From assembly GCF_000712055.1 (NCBI RefSeq), contig NZ_JOOA01000002.1, positions 2,232,001 to 2,296,000 on the forward strand: a stretch of DNA of 64,000 nt. Direction: 5' to 3'. Numbering within the stretch: position 1 is the first letter of the stretch; every line of letters starts with the position of its first letter. The notes beneath the pieces are model-generated. The model made no database searches and was not told the origin of the DNA. It saw nothing but the letters and a program-made list of their open reading frames with translations. This document shows, one piece after another, positions 53,945 to 62,915 of this stretch. The position numbers were made by a program, and so were the translations under genes. Source of the stretch: Ruminococcus sp. HUN007. Lineage in GTDB: Bacteria > Bacillota > Clostridia > Oscillospirales > Ruminococcaceae.

Positions 53945-54617
53945 TCGCTTTTTCCGGAGCGAAAAAGGATCAGTTCAGGTCATCGAAGCGGCGCTTGTGT
54001 ATCCGGTGGTGATATTCACAGTCGTGACACTCATCTACATGGGAATGTACATCTACGATGTGTCGCTTCTTAATGACAGAGCAAGGATGGCAGCGGTCAC
54101 CGCAGCGAAGACAGTGACATTCACGGGCTACGATGAGCTTGGTGATGTGTATTCCTCGCTGGAGCTGGATCCGAAAGCTCCTGCTCCGGACAGAGCACAT
54201 GTGGACAAATACTATTCTGAATCAAGTCCGTACCGTTATTTTGTAAACGGAAAAGCTGATGACAGGTTTGCAGCAAAGGTATGTGATTATGCATCAGACG
54301 GACTGTTCCGCGGAACAGGGGTGACCTGTACAGTGGATGTGAGGCGTAAACTTTTCGACAGGGAAGTTGTTGTAACTGTTGAAAAGGACGTAAGCCTTCC
54401 GGGCATTCTGAGACTGTCCGGCGTAAGGACCGGCAGAAAGATGACAGCTACGGCTTCAGCGGTCACATCAGATCCGGCGGAATTTGTGAGAAATACTGAT
54501 CTTGTTATGGACGCAGCATCATTTATCGGAAACAAAACCGGCATAAACGGTAAACTTGCAGGCGTACGTACCAGGATCTCGGAAGCACTTGGAAAGTTAA
54601 AGGCGGGCAGTAAATGA
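53928..54617 (+). CDS. TadE-like pseudopilin
   Basis: The 229-residue protein has the TadE start RSEKGSVQVIEAALVYPVVIF, with a Glu at the +5-like position of the hydrophobic helix, then an external domain. The GTG at 53928, inside the pilin gene, is chosen; upstream TTG codons are possible. It overlaps the next gene by 4 bp. Confidence 0.82.
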   Translation: MLRVSDRFFRSEKGSVQVIEAALVYPVVIFTVVTLIYMGMYIYDVSLLNDRARMAAVTAAKTVTFTGYDELGDVYSSLELDPKAPAPDRAHVDKYYSESSPYRYFVNGKADDRFAAKVCDYASDGLFRGTGVTCTVDVRRKLFDREVVVTVEKDVSLPGILRLSGVRTGRKMTATASAVTSDPAEFVRNTDLVMDAASFIGNKTGINGKLAGVRTRISEALGKLKAGSK

Positions 54618-55765
54618 AAAAGAAAAAGCATCCTGCAGGATCGATAACTATTGAGGCGTCTCTGGCACTTGCGTTTTTTATTTTCGGTTATCTTGCCATA
54701 CTGTCGCTTGTTTATGCAGTCAGAACTGAAAGCACGGTACAGTATGGAATTGACCGTGCCGCATCTGAAATAGCTCGTTATTCGTACACGGCTGAGCGGC
54801 TGTCGCTTACGCAGTATGTGACGCAGGCGGGTATGACGGCAGGCGAGATCATCGACAATATCGAAGGATTTCAGAATATCGCCGGGGGCACGGTATCAGG
54901 CGACGGATCAGGCGTGACACTTGCGGAAATGGCAAACCAGCTGACCGGAAATGCCACCATAAGCGGTTTAGCGGGAGATCCCCTGTTCCGTTCGGTATTT
55001 GCAGGATGTGTGGCAGGAAGCAAGGCGGAAGCCGATAAGTATTTTAAGAATATGGCCGGTATAACTACCGATGACATCGACTTTCATTATTCATCGGTGC
55101 TGCGGGACGGAAAAACTGTTGAAATAGTTGCCGTCTACAAAGTAAAGCTTAAGACATACGGGCTTTTCGGCAAAAAAGGCCTTTCTCTTACCATGAAAAA
55201 TACAGCCTGTGCAGGTGCGTGGCTTGCGGGAAATAAAAAATCACAGCAGCAACAGCAGCAGAACACGCCTTCTGCTCCGTCAAAATGGAGCCTCAGCGCA
55301 TTTAAACGAGGACAGGCGTGGGTGTCTGAGATAAAATCGGAGCACGCCAAGGCAGCTGTAAAGAGCGGAAAGGGTGTCGACATCTGTGAAAACGGAACGT
55401 ATACCATGATCGGTTCGGTGAACATCTTCATGCCTTCCTATTCCGACTGTTCAAAGGAAGGCTCCTCTGATCCGGCTGATTACAGCATAAAGGAAGCCGC
55501 TTTTTCGAAGGCTGTCAGCGGTTACGCATCGCAGCTGAAGAAATCGGTAAAGGAAAAAAGGGGAGAACTTCAGTTTGAAAACGGTACTGCAGTTCCTGAC
55601 CAGGGCAAAAATGCAAAGCTTGCGCTGATAATAGTCGTTCCGGCTGAGGGAGCTGCTTCAGCCTCTGCAAAGGACGTGCTTGACAAAACTGCGGACAAGA
55701 TGAGGAAAAACGGCGTTGAAGTTCACTACGAATTTCGTGAAAGTGCTTTCTACACGGAAAAATAG
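54614..55765 (+). CDS. TadE/TadG-like surface protein
   Basis: The 383-residue protein has an N-terminal GSITIEASLALAFFIFGYLAI pilin-like helix (about 9-30) and a large external part. A Lys/Ser/Gln-rich linker (KKSQQQQQQ, about 210) splits it into two halves. It may be a minor pilin or tip protein. It starts in an ATGA overlap. Confidence 0.8.
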   Translation: MKKKKHPAGSITIEASLALAFFIFGYLAILSLVYAVRTESTVQYGIDRAASEIARYSYTAERLSLTQYVTQAGMTAGEIIDNIEGFQNIAGGTVSGDGSGVTLAEMANQLTGNATISGLAGDPLFRSVFAGCVAGSKAEADKYFKNMAGITTDDIDFHYSSVLRDGKTVEIVAVYKVKLKTYGLFGKKGLSLTMKNTACAGAWLAGNKKSQQQQQQNTPSAPSKWSLSAFKRGQAWVSEIKSEHAKAAVKSGKGVDICENGTYTMIGSVNIFMPSYSDCSKEGSSDPADYSIKEAAFSKAVSGYASQLKKSVKEKRGELQFENGTAVPDQGKNAKLALIIVVPAEGAASASAKDVLDKTADKMRKNGVEVHYEFRESAFYTEK

Positions 55766-55778
55766 GAAAGGAAGAAAT

Positions 55779-56417
55779 ATGAAGGAGATCATTACAGGAG
55801 GAGCTCTTGCTCTCGTTTCAGCGGTGCTGTTCGCATTATTCAGTCCCGTGACAGAAAAGGAAAAACAGAAGAAGGACGGAAGAAAGAGATTTTTATTATC
55901 ACTGCCTGTCTATATAATTACTGATATCATTTCAGCATTCATAGCCAGAGGTGCGGGTGTGAATCTGCCTGAAGCGGTCAGCCTTATACTGGCTGCCAAC
56001 TTTATCTTCCTTCTGGGAGCTATTGATCTTAAACACAGAAGAATACCTAATGCGTATGTGGGAGCTGCGCTGGTCTTCAGGACGGTTTTCATTTTCGCGC
56101 AGGGCATTGCGGAACATGATCTTGCCAGCGTTACCATTTGTTCAATCTGTGGATTTGCAGCCGGCGGACTTATAACGGGTCTTGCCTACGTGATATCACA
56201 TAAGGGTATCGGCTCAGGAGACGTCAAGATGTTTGCAGTCATCGGATATTTTGCAGGCGGAGTTGCCGTGATCGATATTCTCGTTTATTCAACGCTTTTC
56301 TGCTGCATATGTGGAATAGTGCTTCTCGTCACAAAAAAGTGCGGTAAAAAAGACAGCATACCTATGGCGCCTTTTGCCTATGCGGGTACAATGCTCTACA
56401 TCATTGCAGGAATGTAA
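55779..56417 (+). CDS. Prepilin peptidase TadV/CpaA-like
   Basis: The 212-residue membrane aspartyl protease cleaves the Flp leader. The two catalytic Asp regions are GAIDLKHRRIPN (about 85-96) and GIGSGDVKMF (about 145-154, the GxGD motif). It lacks the N-terminal methylase domain of long prepilin peptidases, as TadV does. GGAAAGGAAG precedes the ATG. Confidence 0.93.
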   Translation: MKEIITGGALALVSAVLFALFSPVTEKEKQKKDGRKRFLLSLPVYIITDIISAFIARGAGVNLPEAVSLILAANFIFLLGAIDLKHRRIPNAYVGAALVFRTVFIFAQGIAEHDLASVTICSICGFAAGGLITGLAYVISHKGIGSGDVKMFAVIGYFAGGVAVIDILVYSTLFCCICGIVLLVTKKCGKKDSIPMAPFAYAGTMLYIIAGM

Positions 56418-56427
56418 GGAGGACACT

Positions 56428-57607
56428 GTGAAAAAGATCGGAAACGCGGTTTATCCGCTTGCGCTCATCATGCTCATGTCACTTGCGTGGATGAATGTAT
56501 GTACATCGGGCGAAAAGGACGAAAAACTGTTTGATGAATACTTTTCAAATGCTCAGATGAATGAAGAAAAGCAGGCATATATAACAGCGGCTGAATGGTA
56601 TGTGAAAGCTGCTGAGATAAAGCCGGATGAAGATACACTGCTTCTTGCGGCTGAAAATTTCAGAAAGTGCGACGAAAATGATATGTTCCTCCGCTGCTGC
56701 CGCAGAGCCGCGGAATGTGAGGACTGTACCGCAAAGCCGTGGGTGCTTGCCGGACGTTATTATCTTGACAACGATAAGGCGGCCGAGGCGGCAAAGCTCT
56801 TTTCTGAAATGCCTGAGTCATGCAGGAACGATGAGACGGAAGAGCTTATGGCCGAGGCGTCCGGATGTTTCCACACCTGCTACAGAACTTTTAACGATGC
56901 AAAGCCGTTCCACGGTAAATATTTTGCAGCATGTGAAGGTGAACTCTGGGGACTTGCGGATGCAGAGGGTCAGTTCTTCATTGCTCCTGAGTACGATGCG
57001 GTCGGCGCCTACGATCCTGAGGAGGATCTGGTGCCTGTCTGCAGCGGAGGTATCTGGAAATTCGTCAACGAATACGGCCAGACCAGATTCGCTCTTTCAA
57101 AGGAATACACCCTGCTCGGTTCCTTCGGCGACGGACTTGCTCCGTTCTGCCGTGACGGAAAGTACGGTTACACCGATCTCGATTACAACGAAAGCAGCGA
57201 ACGTTTTGAATATGCCGGTTCATTTTCAGGCGGAGTTGCCGCAGTCAAGAAGGACGGCAGCTGGTACCTTGTAAACAGTGATCTTGTTCCTGCAACGAAC
57301 GAAAAATATGACGAGATTATCCTTGACGAATACGGTTTCTGCGCACACGAAGGCGTAACAGAGGCCGTGAAGGGCGGAAAGACAGTTTTCCTCGATAAAA
57401 ACGGCAGCGAAGTACCTGAAAAGAAAATGTTCTCATGCGGCCTTGCACCGGTATCCGCCGGCTTCGGCGAGGGATATGAAAACGAAAAAGGAGATATTGT
57501 AATAGATGCATATTTTGAAAAAAACCACACCTTTTTCCCCTGACGGCTGTGCACTTGTAAAAGAAGACGGCGTCTGGAAGGTCATTACACTCGATATTTA
57601 CAGATAA
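56428..57607 (+). pseudogene. WG-repeat membrane protein, frameshifted near the end
   Basis: A GTG after GGAGGA opens a protein with an N-terminal hydrophobic anchor, a helical TPR-like part (about 25-150) and WG beta-repeats (LWGLADAEGQFFIAPEYDAV, GLAPFCRDGKYGYTDLD). The frame ends at 57543, but the last repeat continues in the +1 frame to 57607 (TTPFSPDGCALVKEDGVWKV). The break lies in an A7 run (57518-57524); six As would restore the frame. The loss affects only about 20 residues, so the truncated protein may still work. It closes the Tad operon, 10 bp after the peptidase gene. Confidence 0.82.
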
Positions 57608-57613
57608 AAGGAG

Positions 57614-57640
57614 TCCGGCTGCGCCTGCAGCCGGATATTT
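57614..57640 (+). terminator. Terminator of the Tad operon
   Basis: TCCGGCTGC pairs with GCAGCCGGA around GCCT, then TATTTTAT. Confidence 0.85.
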
Positions 57641-57680
57641 TATATGATGAAATGTAACACAAATTGTATTCAAAAAAGTA

Positions 57681-57709
57681 TTGTAATTTGTAAAACAATA
57701 TGATATTAT
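57681..57709 (+). promoter_or_regulatory. Promoter of the BrnA-like gene
   Basis: TTGTAA, 17 bp and TATTAT. Repeated ATTGTATT/TATTGTAA words around the -35 could bind the RHH product. Confidence 0.6.
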
Positions 57710-57736
57710 AGAATTGACAGGAAAGGAGAATGTATT

Positions 57737-58048
57737 ATGATTATTCGAAGGGAAATTGATCTGAATGAACCGCTGAGTGAAGAACAGAAACATATGCTTG
57801 AAGCATTGAAAACAAGACCGGTGCGCCCCGATGAAGACTGTCCTGAGCTGACGGAAGAACAGATCAGTCAGCTTGCAAGGGTGTCTGAGCAGCGGCGTGA
57901 AGACCGAAGAAAGCAGACAGTTACTCTGAGACTTTCTCCGCAGGCACTGAAAACTGCAAAATCTCTTGGCAAAGGATATACATCTGTGCTTAGCCGGATA
58001 CTTGAAAGTGCACTGACAGACGCAGAACTTATAAAACATTATCTGTAA
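57737..58048 (+). CDS. Orphan BrnA-like antitoxin
   Basis: The 103-residue protein ends in a ribbon-helix-helix domain (KQTVTLRLSPQALKTAKSLGKGYTSVLSRIL, about 62-95) preceded by an acidic segment with RPDEDCPELTEEQ, as in BrnA antitoxins. AAAGGAG precedes the ATG. No BrnT toxin frame lies upstream or downstream, so the partner has been lost or is elsewhere. Confidence 0.78.
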   Translation: MIIRREIDLNEPLSEEQKHMLEALKTRPVRPDEDCPELTEEQISQLARVSEQRREDRRKQTVTLRLSPQALKTAKSLGKGYTSVLSRILESALTDAELIKHYL

Positions 58049-58049
58049 G

Positions 58050-58160
58050 AAAACGCTGATCAATTCATAAATCAGCGTGGGGTACGGGGCGAAGCCCCGC
58101 AAGCTCCCCATCCGAAAATACGGCGAAGCCGTATTTTCGATTAAATCAGTGTATACTAAG
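58050..58160 (+). repeat. Palindromic intergenic repeat, copy 7
   Basis: Starts one base after the BrnA stop with AAAACGCTGAT, keeps the GGGGC-GAA-GCCCC core and a variant third hairpin GAAAATACGGC-GAA-GCCGTATTTTC with compensated changes in both arms. Confidence 0.9.
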
Positions 58161-58172
58161 AAAAATGAAGAG

Positions 58173-58232
58173 GTGTCATATGTAACGGGTTATCAGGTTA
58201 CATATGTCACCTTATTTTATTACAAATGACAT
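58173..58232 (+). promoter_or_regulatory. Three phased palindromes upstream of the membrane protein
   Basis: GTGTCATATGTAAC (58173-58186), its mirror GTTACATATGTCAC (58197-58210) and ACAAATGACAT (58222-58232) have centres 24 and 22 bp apart. The nearest centre is about 31 bp before the -10. Confidence 0.75.
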
Positions 58233-58256
58233 CTATCCTTAAAGCAGGGGGCGGTG

Positions 58257-58262
58257 TATAAT
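58257..58262 (+). promoter_or_regulatory. TATAAT box of an activator-type promoter
   Basis: A perfect -10 without a recognisable -35; the phased palindromes occupy the -35 and upstream region, as expected for activator-dependent initiation. Confidence 0.6.
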
Positions 58263-58323
58263 ATAGTCAGGATCATACAGGAGATACAGGGCAGAGACCC
58301 TGTTAATAAACGAGGTGATAAGT

Positions 58324-60090
58324 ATGTTTGGTGATTTACTGATAATGCTTCTTATAGTCTGGCTGGCGCTTCCTCTCGGACTTATACCGGCGGTAATCGT
58401 ACTTGCCGTTAAAAACTCAAAGCTTAGGAAGATGCTTTCCGGTGAGGCTGTTCCATACGGACTCTCCGAAAACATACCTGTAAAGGAACGCAAACCGTTA
58501 AGTTTCAGTGTGCTTCTGGTAGTCGGTGTACTGTTCGTTATCATCTCCGGTATCGTATTTGCGACATCGGGCTGGAACTACATGAGCGGAACCGTAAAGA
58601 CAGTCATGATACTTTCCATGAGTGCTGTTTTCTTTGCAGCATGTGCAGTTTCCGAAAAGAAATTCCATCTTGACAGAACAGGATTTGCATTCTATCTTCT
58701 CGGCGGAATATTCCTGCCTGTATCCGTTGTCGGAATAGCATATTTCAGACTGCTCGGACCGTGGTTCATGTTCTCTCCGTCTTCTGCTCACTATGTATTC
58801 CTTACAATGATGGCAGTAACATTACCGGTTCTCATTTTCGCACAGTATCACTACAGGGGATCGGCTGTTGTCCGCTATATTTTTTCAACCGCCTTCGCAG
58901 TCGAATACACAGGATTTTCGCTTGCCTTTACCGAAAGTATTTACGGACAGGATTTTGAAGATGTAACTCTTATGGCAGTTCTTCTCGGTATAGGATATCT
59001 TGTTTTTGCTGCCGTTCCTGCCCTCAGATGTGTTACTGCCCAGTTTATCTTTACAGCCTCACTGCTGTACTGCTCAGCCGGTCTGGTCAGAGGTTCCGCA
59101 GCCGCTGCGGTATGCGGCCTTGCATGTACAGTTATATCACTGATGATAAACCGTAAGGCGTACAGTACACTCAGTATCATCAGCTTCCCGGTAATGACAG
59201 CAGCTCTTGTAAATGTACTTACCGCTGAAATAAAGGATGAGCAGGGATACCGTGAAGATATGGCTTTCATCGGTGTCACAATGGCAGTCCTTGCTGTACT
59301 TACATTTGTTTTCAGTGCGTCATTCCTCAGAAATATCCGCCTTCCGGAAGTGTTAAGAAGAGGGGATAAGTCTGAACAGACAGGCATCGACTCCGTCAAG
59401 CTCAAGTGGCTTGAAAGAGCATGCGGTACTGCGATTACAGTATTTTTCTTCGCAGGCTGGATCGAACTCGATTACGATTACGGAGAAACAGAATATCTTG
59501 TCTTCGGCTTCATTACTGCTGCATATTTTGCCCTGAAAGCGTTTGAGCATCACATCCGTGACACAGGACGTGAAACTGACAGAAACTTTGCCTTAAGCCT
59601 TATCGGTGTGACAGCCGCGTTTACATGCTTTCGCTTTGAAGCTCCTGAAATTATCGAAGCCGAATTCTACTGTGCATCGTCACTGCTTGCGACAATTCCT
59701 CTGATATTCATCTGGAAAAACCGCAGAAATATCACCGGATGGATCGTGTACATCCACACAGCCGTTGTTCTCGGGATTCTTATGCTCCACGCCTGGGATG
59801 AGGGAGAACTTATAAACGCAGTCATCCTCATCGGAGTGTGCACACTCATGGCAGTTTTCTCATTTATCAGAAGAGCAAAGAAATGGTTCATAATCTCAGC
59901 TATAGCATCTGTTCTGGTCGCTTTACAGCTGACAGGCGAACTGTTCATGATCTCATGGTGGGTATACCTCCTTGCAGTCGGCCTCATTCTTATCATTTAC
60001 GCTGCAGTCAATGAATACTACCGCCAGAAGGGTGAAGAAAATCCTTTAAAGTCAGGGTTCCGCGAGTTTGCCGACAAAGTGTGGAAGTGA
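58324..60090 (+). CDS. Large polytopic membrane protein
   Basis: The 588-residue protein has about 14-16 predicted membrane segments from residue 2 to 575, few loops and no known catalytic motif. It bears some likeness to DUF2157/DUF4401-type proteins, without certainty. The ATG at 58324 follows CGAGGTG. Phased palindromes lie both before it and right over its stop codon, next to a NarL-type two-component system, which suggests that this system controls it, as for membrane-stress systems. Not an obvious transporter. Confidence 0.75.
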   Translation: MFGDLLIMLLIVWLALPLGLIPAVIVLAVKNSKLRKMLSGEAVPYGLSENIPVKERKPLSFSVLLVVGVLFVIISGIVFATSGWNYMSGTVKTVMILSMSAVFFAACAVSEKKFHLDRTGFAFYLLGGIFLPVSVVGIAYFRLLGPWFMFSPSSAHYVFLTMMAVTLPVLIFAQYHYRGSAVVRYIFSTAFAVEYTGFSLAFTESIYGQDFEDVTLMAVLLGIGYLVFAAVPALRCVTAQFIFTASLLYCSAGLVRGSAAAAVCGLACTVISLMINRKAYSTLSIISFPVMTAALVNVLTAEIKDEQGYREDMAFIGVTMAVLAVLTFVFSASFLRNIRLPEVLRRGDKSEQTGIDSVKLKWLERACGTAITVFFFAGWIELDYDYGETEYLVFGFITAAYFALKAFEHHIRDTGRETDRNFALSLIGVTAAFTCFRFEAPEIIEAEFYCASSLLATIPLIFIWKNRRNITGWIVYIHTAVVLGILMLHAWDEGELINAVILIGVCTLMAVFSFIRRAKKWFIISAIASVLVALQLTGELFMISWWVYLLAVGLILIIYAAVNEYYRQKGEENPLKSGFREFADKVWK

Positions 60091-60123
60091 CAAATGTCAC
60101 TCTTATTTGATGACATTTGACAC
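60087..60123 (+). promoter_or_regulatory. Two phased palindromes upstream of the second promoter
   Basis: GTGACAAATGTCAC (60087-60100) and ATGACATTTGACAC (60110-60123) have centres 23 bp apart; the nearest is about 31 bp before the -10, the same geometry as at 58173-58262. The first overlaps the stop codon of the membrane protein gene. Confidence 0.75.
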
Positions 60124-60146
60124 TAACGTATTTAAGCCCTCTGTGC

Positions 60147-60152
60147 TATAAT
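60147..60152 (+). promoter_or_regulatory. TATAAT box with extended -10
   Basis: TGC-TATAAT lies downstream of the two palindromes with no usual -35. Confidence 0.6.
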
Positions 60153-60157
60153 ATTAT

Positions 60158-60283
60158 CAGAGGCTTAGAGAAATATAGCAGATATAAAGAACAAAAGAAA
60201 AGAGCACAAAAGTAAAATATAAATAAATATTTGCGGAACAAAATATTATAAAGGGCGGAGAACTTTATGTTCTCCGTTTTTTT
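60158..60283 (+). ncRNA. Candidate regulated small RNA or attenuated leader
   Basis: About 125 nt, very A-rich, lie between the activator-type promoter and an intrinsic terminator (CGGAGAAC-TTTAT-GTTCTCCG then TTTTTTTC, 60256-60283). No ORF with a ribosome site is present. Readthrough would reach the kinase gene, so it could be a leader instead. Confidence 0.45.
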
Positions 60284-60286
60284 CTT

Positions 60287-60397
60287 GGAAAACGCTGATT
60301 TATGGATAAATCAGCGTGGGGCACGGGGCGAAACCCCGCAATATCACCTCCCGGAAATCCGGCGAAGCAGTATTTCCGGTTTGATCAGCGTTTCCCT
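60287..60397 (+). repeat. Palindromic intergenic repeat, copy 8
   Basis: GGAAAACGCTGATTTAT / ATAAATCAGCG, a GGGGC-GAA core with one change, and a third hairpin CCGGAAATCCGGC..ATTTCCGG with arm mismatches. Its right end abuts and may supply part of the -35 of the kinase promoter. Confidence 0.9.
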
Positions 60398-60425
60398 TGA
60401 AAAATACAGGATTAACGTGTATAAT
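60397..60425 (+). promoter_or_regulatory. Promoter of the histidine kinase gene
   Basis: TTGAAA, 17 bp and TATAAT. Transcription would start near 60432, so the in-frame ATG at 60431 is too close and the ATG at 60446 is used. Confidence 0.8.
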
Positions 60426-60445
60426 AGAAAATGGAGGCACCCGTA

Positions 60446-62050
60446 ATGATCAACTTTGTCTATGTACTGCTTCACGTCATTGCACTTGTGGGAATGACTA
60501 CGAGTATCGTATGGCTTGCACTGCGTGCAAAAAAAGAAAAAGGCAAATATGTTTTCATGCTCTGTCAGACCCTCATCATGATCTGGACGGCCTCACAGCT
60601 GTGTGATCTTGTTGCAGTGAATGCTGATCAGCTGTTCATAGGATACATGATTGGAAACATAGGTGTGAATTTTATCGGTGCAGCATGGTTCCATTTTGCT
60701 TCGCTTTACCGTCTGGAGAAAAGACATCTGCCGGTATGGCCGCTTTACTGCATAGGCGGTTTTAATTTCATTGCAGCAGCGACCAATCCGATACACCATC
60801 ACTATTATCCTGTCTTTACGATGAAGTCAGTTACGCATGATTTCCTTTTCTACGGAAACGTGTTCTATACATACCTCTGTATCCTTGCGGGCATGATAAT
60901 AATCTACCGCAGATCTTTCATAGAAAAGAGATTTTCGCGCAGGCAGGCTATTCTTGTGGCACTTTCCGTTATAGTGCCTACATGCCTGAATATCTCATAC
61001 ATTGCAGGCGCGTTTCCGGACCGTTTCGATCCGACTCCGTTCGGCTTCGGCATCACGAGCATCTGCATACTGCTTGCGGTGTACAAGTACGACTTCCTTG
61101 ATGTAAACTACATGACATTTCCGAAAATCTTCAGAAATGTTCCGGGTGGTATCATCGTTGCTGACGCGCTCAGCAGCATCACCTACATCAATGATACGGC
61201 CAGGGATTATCTCGGTGAGATAAATTCTGCCGGCGACATCTACGCAGCGGTCTCCGATGCTGATTTTGCTGAAAAAAGAAATGAGGCTTTCAGCGAGGCT
61301 GAAGTGAATATCGGCGCCAGAAGACTCAACATTAAAAGATACAATCATTATGACGGCAAAGCTGTTATGTCATCTGCCTTCATCATTACCGATGTTTCAA
61401 AATACCACGAGCTTATAGAGAAAACAAGAAAGCTCAATGCGGCCAACGAAGAGATCGCAGTTGAAAGGGAACGCAACCGTATCGCACAGGAAGTGCATGA
61501 CACGGCCGGTCACACCATGACTCTGATCAACTCGGCGGCAAATATACTTAAAATAAAATATCCTGAACTTCCTGAGGAAGCGAAGGAATATATAAACGAC
61601 ATCTCCCGCGAAGCCACAGCCGGCATATCCACGCTTCGAATGGCTATAAACAACATGAAGCATCAGTCGTACACAAGTATTACTGACGGTATAAGAACAC
61701 TGGCTGACAGCGTCAAGGGGATCGAATGTGAATTATGTGTACAGGGCGAAGAAACAGAAGACTATCTTTTCTGTGCAGTGGCAGTATGTGACTCGTGCCG
61801 TGAATCCATCACGAACAGTCTCAGATATTCCGGCGCTGACAGAATAGACATCGTTGTCAAATTCCTTGAGCAGTCCCTCGAGGTATATATCTTTGACAAC
61901 GGCTGCGGATGCAGCGGGATACACGAAGGAAACGGACTTTCGGGTATCGTCAACCGAATAAAGGAAATTGGCGGGGTAGTCTCATTTAAATCCAGTGAGG
62001 GCAATGGGTTTACCACTGCCATAAAGATTCCACTGGGGGAGAAAGTGTGA
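60446..62050 (+). CDS. NarL-type (HisKA_3) sensor histidine kinase with 7TM sensor
   Basis: The 534-residue kinase begins with about seven membrane helices (1-220) of the His-kinase 7TM type. A PAS-like region (about 230-310), a HisKA_3 phosphorylation helix (ERNRIAQEVHDTAGHTMTL) and an ATPase domain (DNGCGCSGIHEGNGLSGI) follow. GGAGG lies 9 nt before the chosen ATG. It overlaps its regulator by 4 bp. Confidence 0.92.
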   Translation: MINFVYVLLHVIALVGMTTSIVWLALRAKKEKGKYVFMLCQTLIMIWTASQLCDLVAVNADQLFIGYMIGNIGVNFIGAAWFHFASLYRLEKRHLPVWPLYCIGGFNFIAAATNPIHHHYYPVFTMKSVTHDFLFYGNVFYTYLCILAGMIIIYRRSFIEKRFSRRQAILVALSVIVPTCLNISYIAGAFPDRFDPTPFGFGITSICILLAVYKYDFLDVNYMTFPKIFRNVPGGIIVADALSSITYINDTARDYLGEINSAGDIYAAVSDADFAEKRNEAFSEAEVNIGARRLNIKRYNHYDGKAVMSSAFIITDVSKYHELIEKTRKLNAANEEIAVERERNRIAQEVHDTAGHTMTLINSAANILKIKYPELPEEAKEYINDISREATAGISTLRMAINNMKHQSYTSITDGIRTLADSVKGIECELCVQGEETEDYLFCAVAVCDSCRESITNSLRYSGADRIDIVVKFLEQSLEVYIFDNGCGCSGIHEGNGLSGIVNRIKEIGGVVSFKSSEGNGFTTAIKIPLGEKV

Positions 62051-62694
62051 TAAAAATAATAATTGCTGATGATCTCAGCATGCTCAGACAGGGAATACAG
62101 GTAGTCCTGGAAACCGACAGCGAGATAAAGGTCTGCGCTCTCGCATCAAACGGACGCGAGGCTTTTGAACTGTGCAAGGAACATAATCCGGATGTCGTGC
62201 TCATGGATATGCGCATGCCGGAATTTGACGGCGCATACGGCACACGTCTTATAAAGGAAAATTATCCCGAAACGAAGGTGCTCGTGCTCACGACCTTCGA
62301 TGACGATGAAACTGTCACCGAGGCGATGGGATGCGGTGCAGACGGATACATCCTGAAGGAAATGGAAAGCGAGAAGATAATTCAGGCGGTAAAGGCCGTA
62401 AGCAGCGGCATTAAAGTTTTCGGCGCAAACGTATACAGCGGCATCCAGAAGAAGATCACCGAAAGCCCGAAGCCGGAACATAATACGGAAAACGAGGCAA
62501 TCGCTGAACTTTCACCGCGCGAACGCGAGATAATGGTCCTCATCGCCGAAGGCCTCGACAACAAGAACATCGCTGCAAAGCTTTTCCTTGCCGAAGGCAC
62601 AGTAAGAAACAACATTTCACGTATGCTCGACAAACTCGGCCTCAAAGACCGCACCCAGCTTGCAGTGTATGCTGTAAAAAATAATATAGTATAA
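62047..62694 (+). CDS. NarL/LuxR-family response regulator
   Basis: The 215-residue regulator has a receiver domain (IIADDLSMLRQG, phospho-Asp in DVVLMDMRMP at about 52, K in YILKE) and a C-terminal LuxR-type HTH (LSPREREIMVLIAEGLDNKNIAAKLF). It starts at a GTG overlapping the kinase stop (GTGA). It is the best local candidate to bind the phased palindromes upstream. Confidence 0.95.
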   Translation: MIKIIIADDLSMLRQGIQVVLETDSEIKVCALASNGREAFELCKEHNPDVVLMDMRMPEFDGAYGTRLIKENYPETKVLVLTTFDDDETVTEAMGCGADGYILKEMESEKIIQAVKAVSSGIKVFGANVYSGIQKKITESPKPEHNTENEAIAELSPREREIMVLIAEGLDNKNIAAKLFLAEGTVRNNISRMLDKLGLKDRTQLAVYAVKNNIV

Positions 62695-62699
62695 AAGTC

Positions 62700-62726
62700 A
62701 GGTCATCTCCGCGGAGATGACCTTTT
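62700..62726 (+). terminator. Intrinsic terminator after the two-component operon
   Basis: AGGTCATCTCC pairs with GGAGATGACCT around GC, then TTTTA. Confidence 0.93.
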
Positions 62727-62740
62727 TACGTAAAAAGGAG

Positions 62741-62773
62741 CAATCCTTCCTTCGGAATGATTGCTGTTTTTTA
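62741..62773 (+). terminator. Second tandem terminator
   Basis: GCAATC..CC-TTC-GG..GATTGC, with an inner bulge, then TGTTTTTT. Confidence 0.75.
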
Positions 62774-62878
62774 TAATCTGGATTATAATTTTTTTTAAAT
62801 TTTTAAGGTGAGTGCAAAATTTTTTCTGTTTACAGGTATTTATTCGTATAAGTATATATAGTATTTGAATCGGAAATG

Positions 62879-62887
62879 TGGTATAAT
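62879..62887 (+). promoter_or_regulatory. Extended -10 promoter before the desulfurase gene
   Basis: TGG-TATAAT without a clear -35. A TGCGGAA-AA-TTCCGCA hairpin follows at 62897-62912 in the leader. The stretch 62774-62878 is AT-rich with no gene. Confidence 0.5.
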
Positions 62888-62915
62888 AACTATATCTGCG
62901 GAAAATTCCGCAAAA

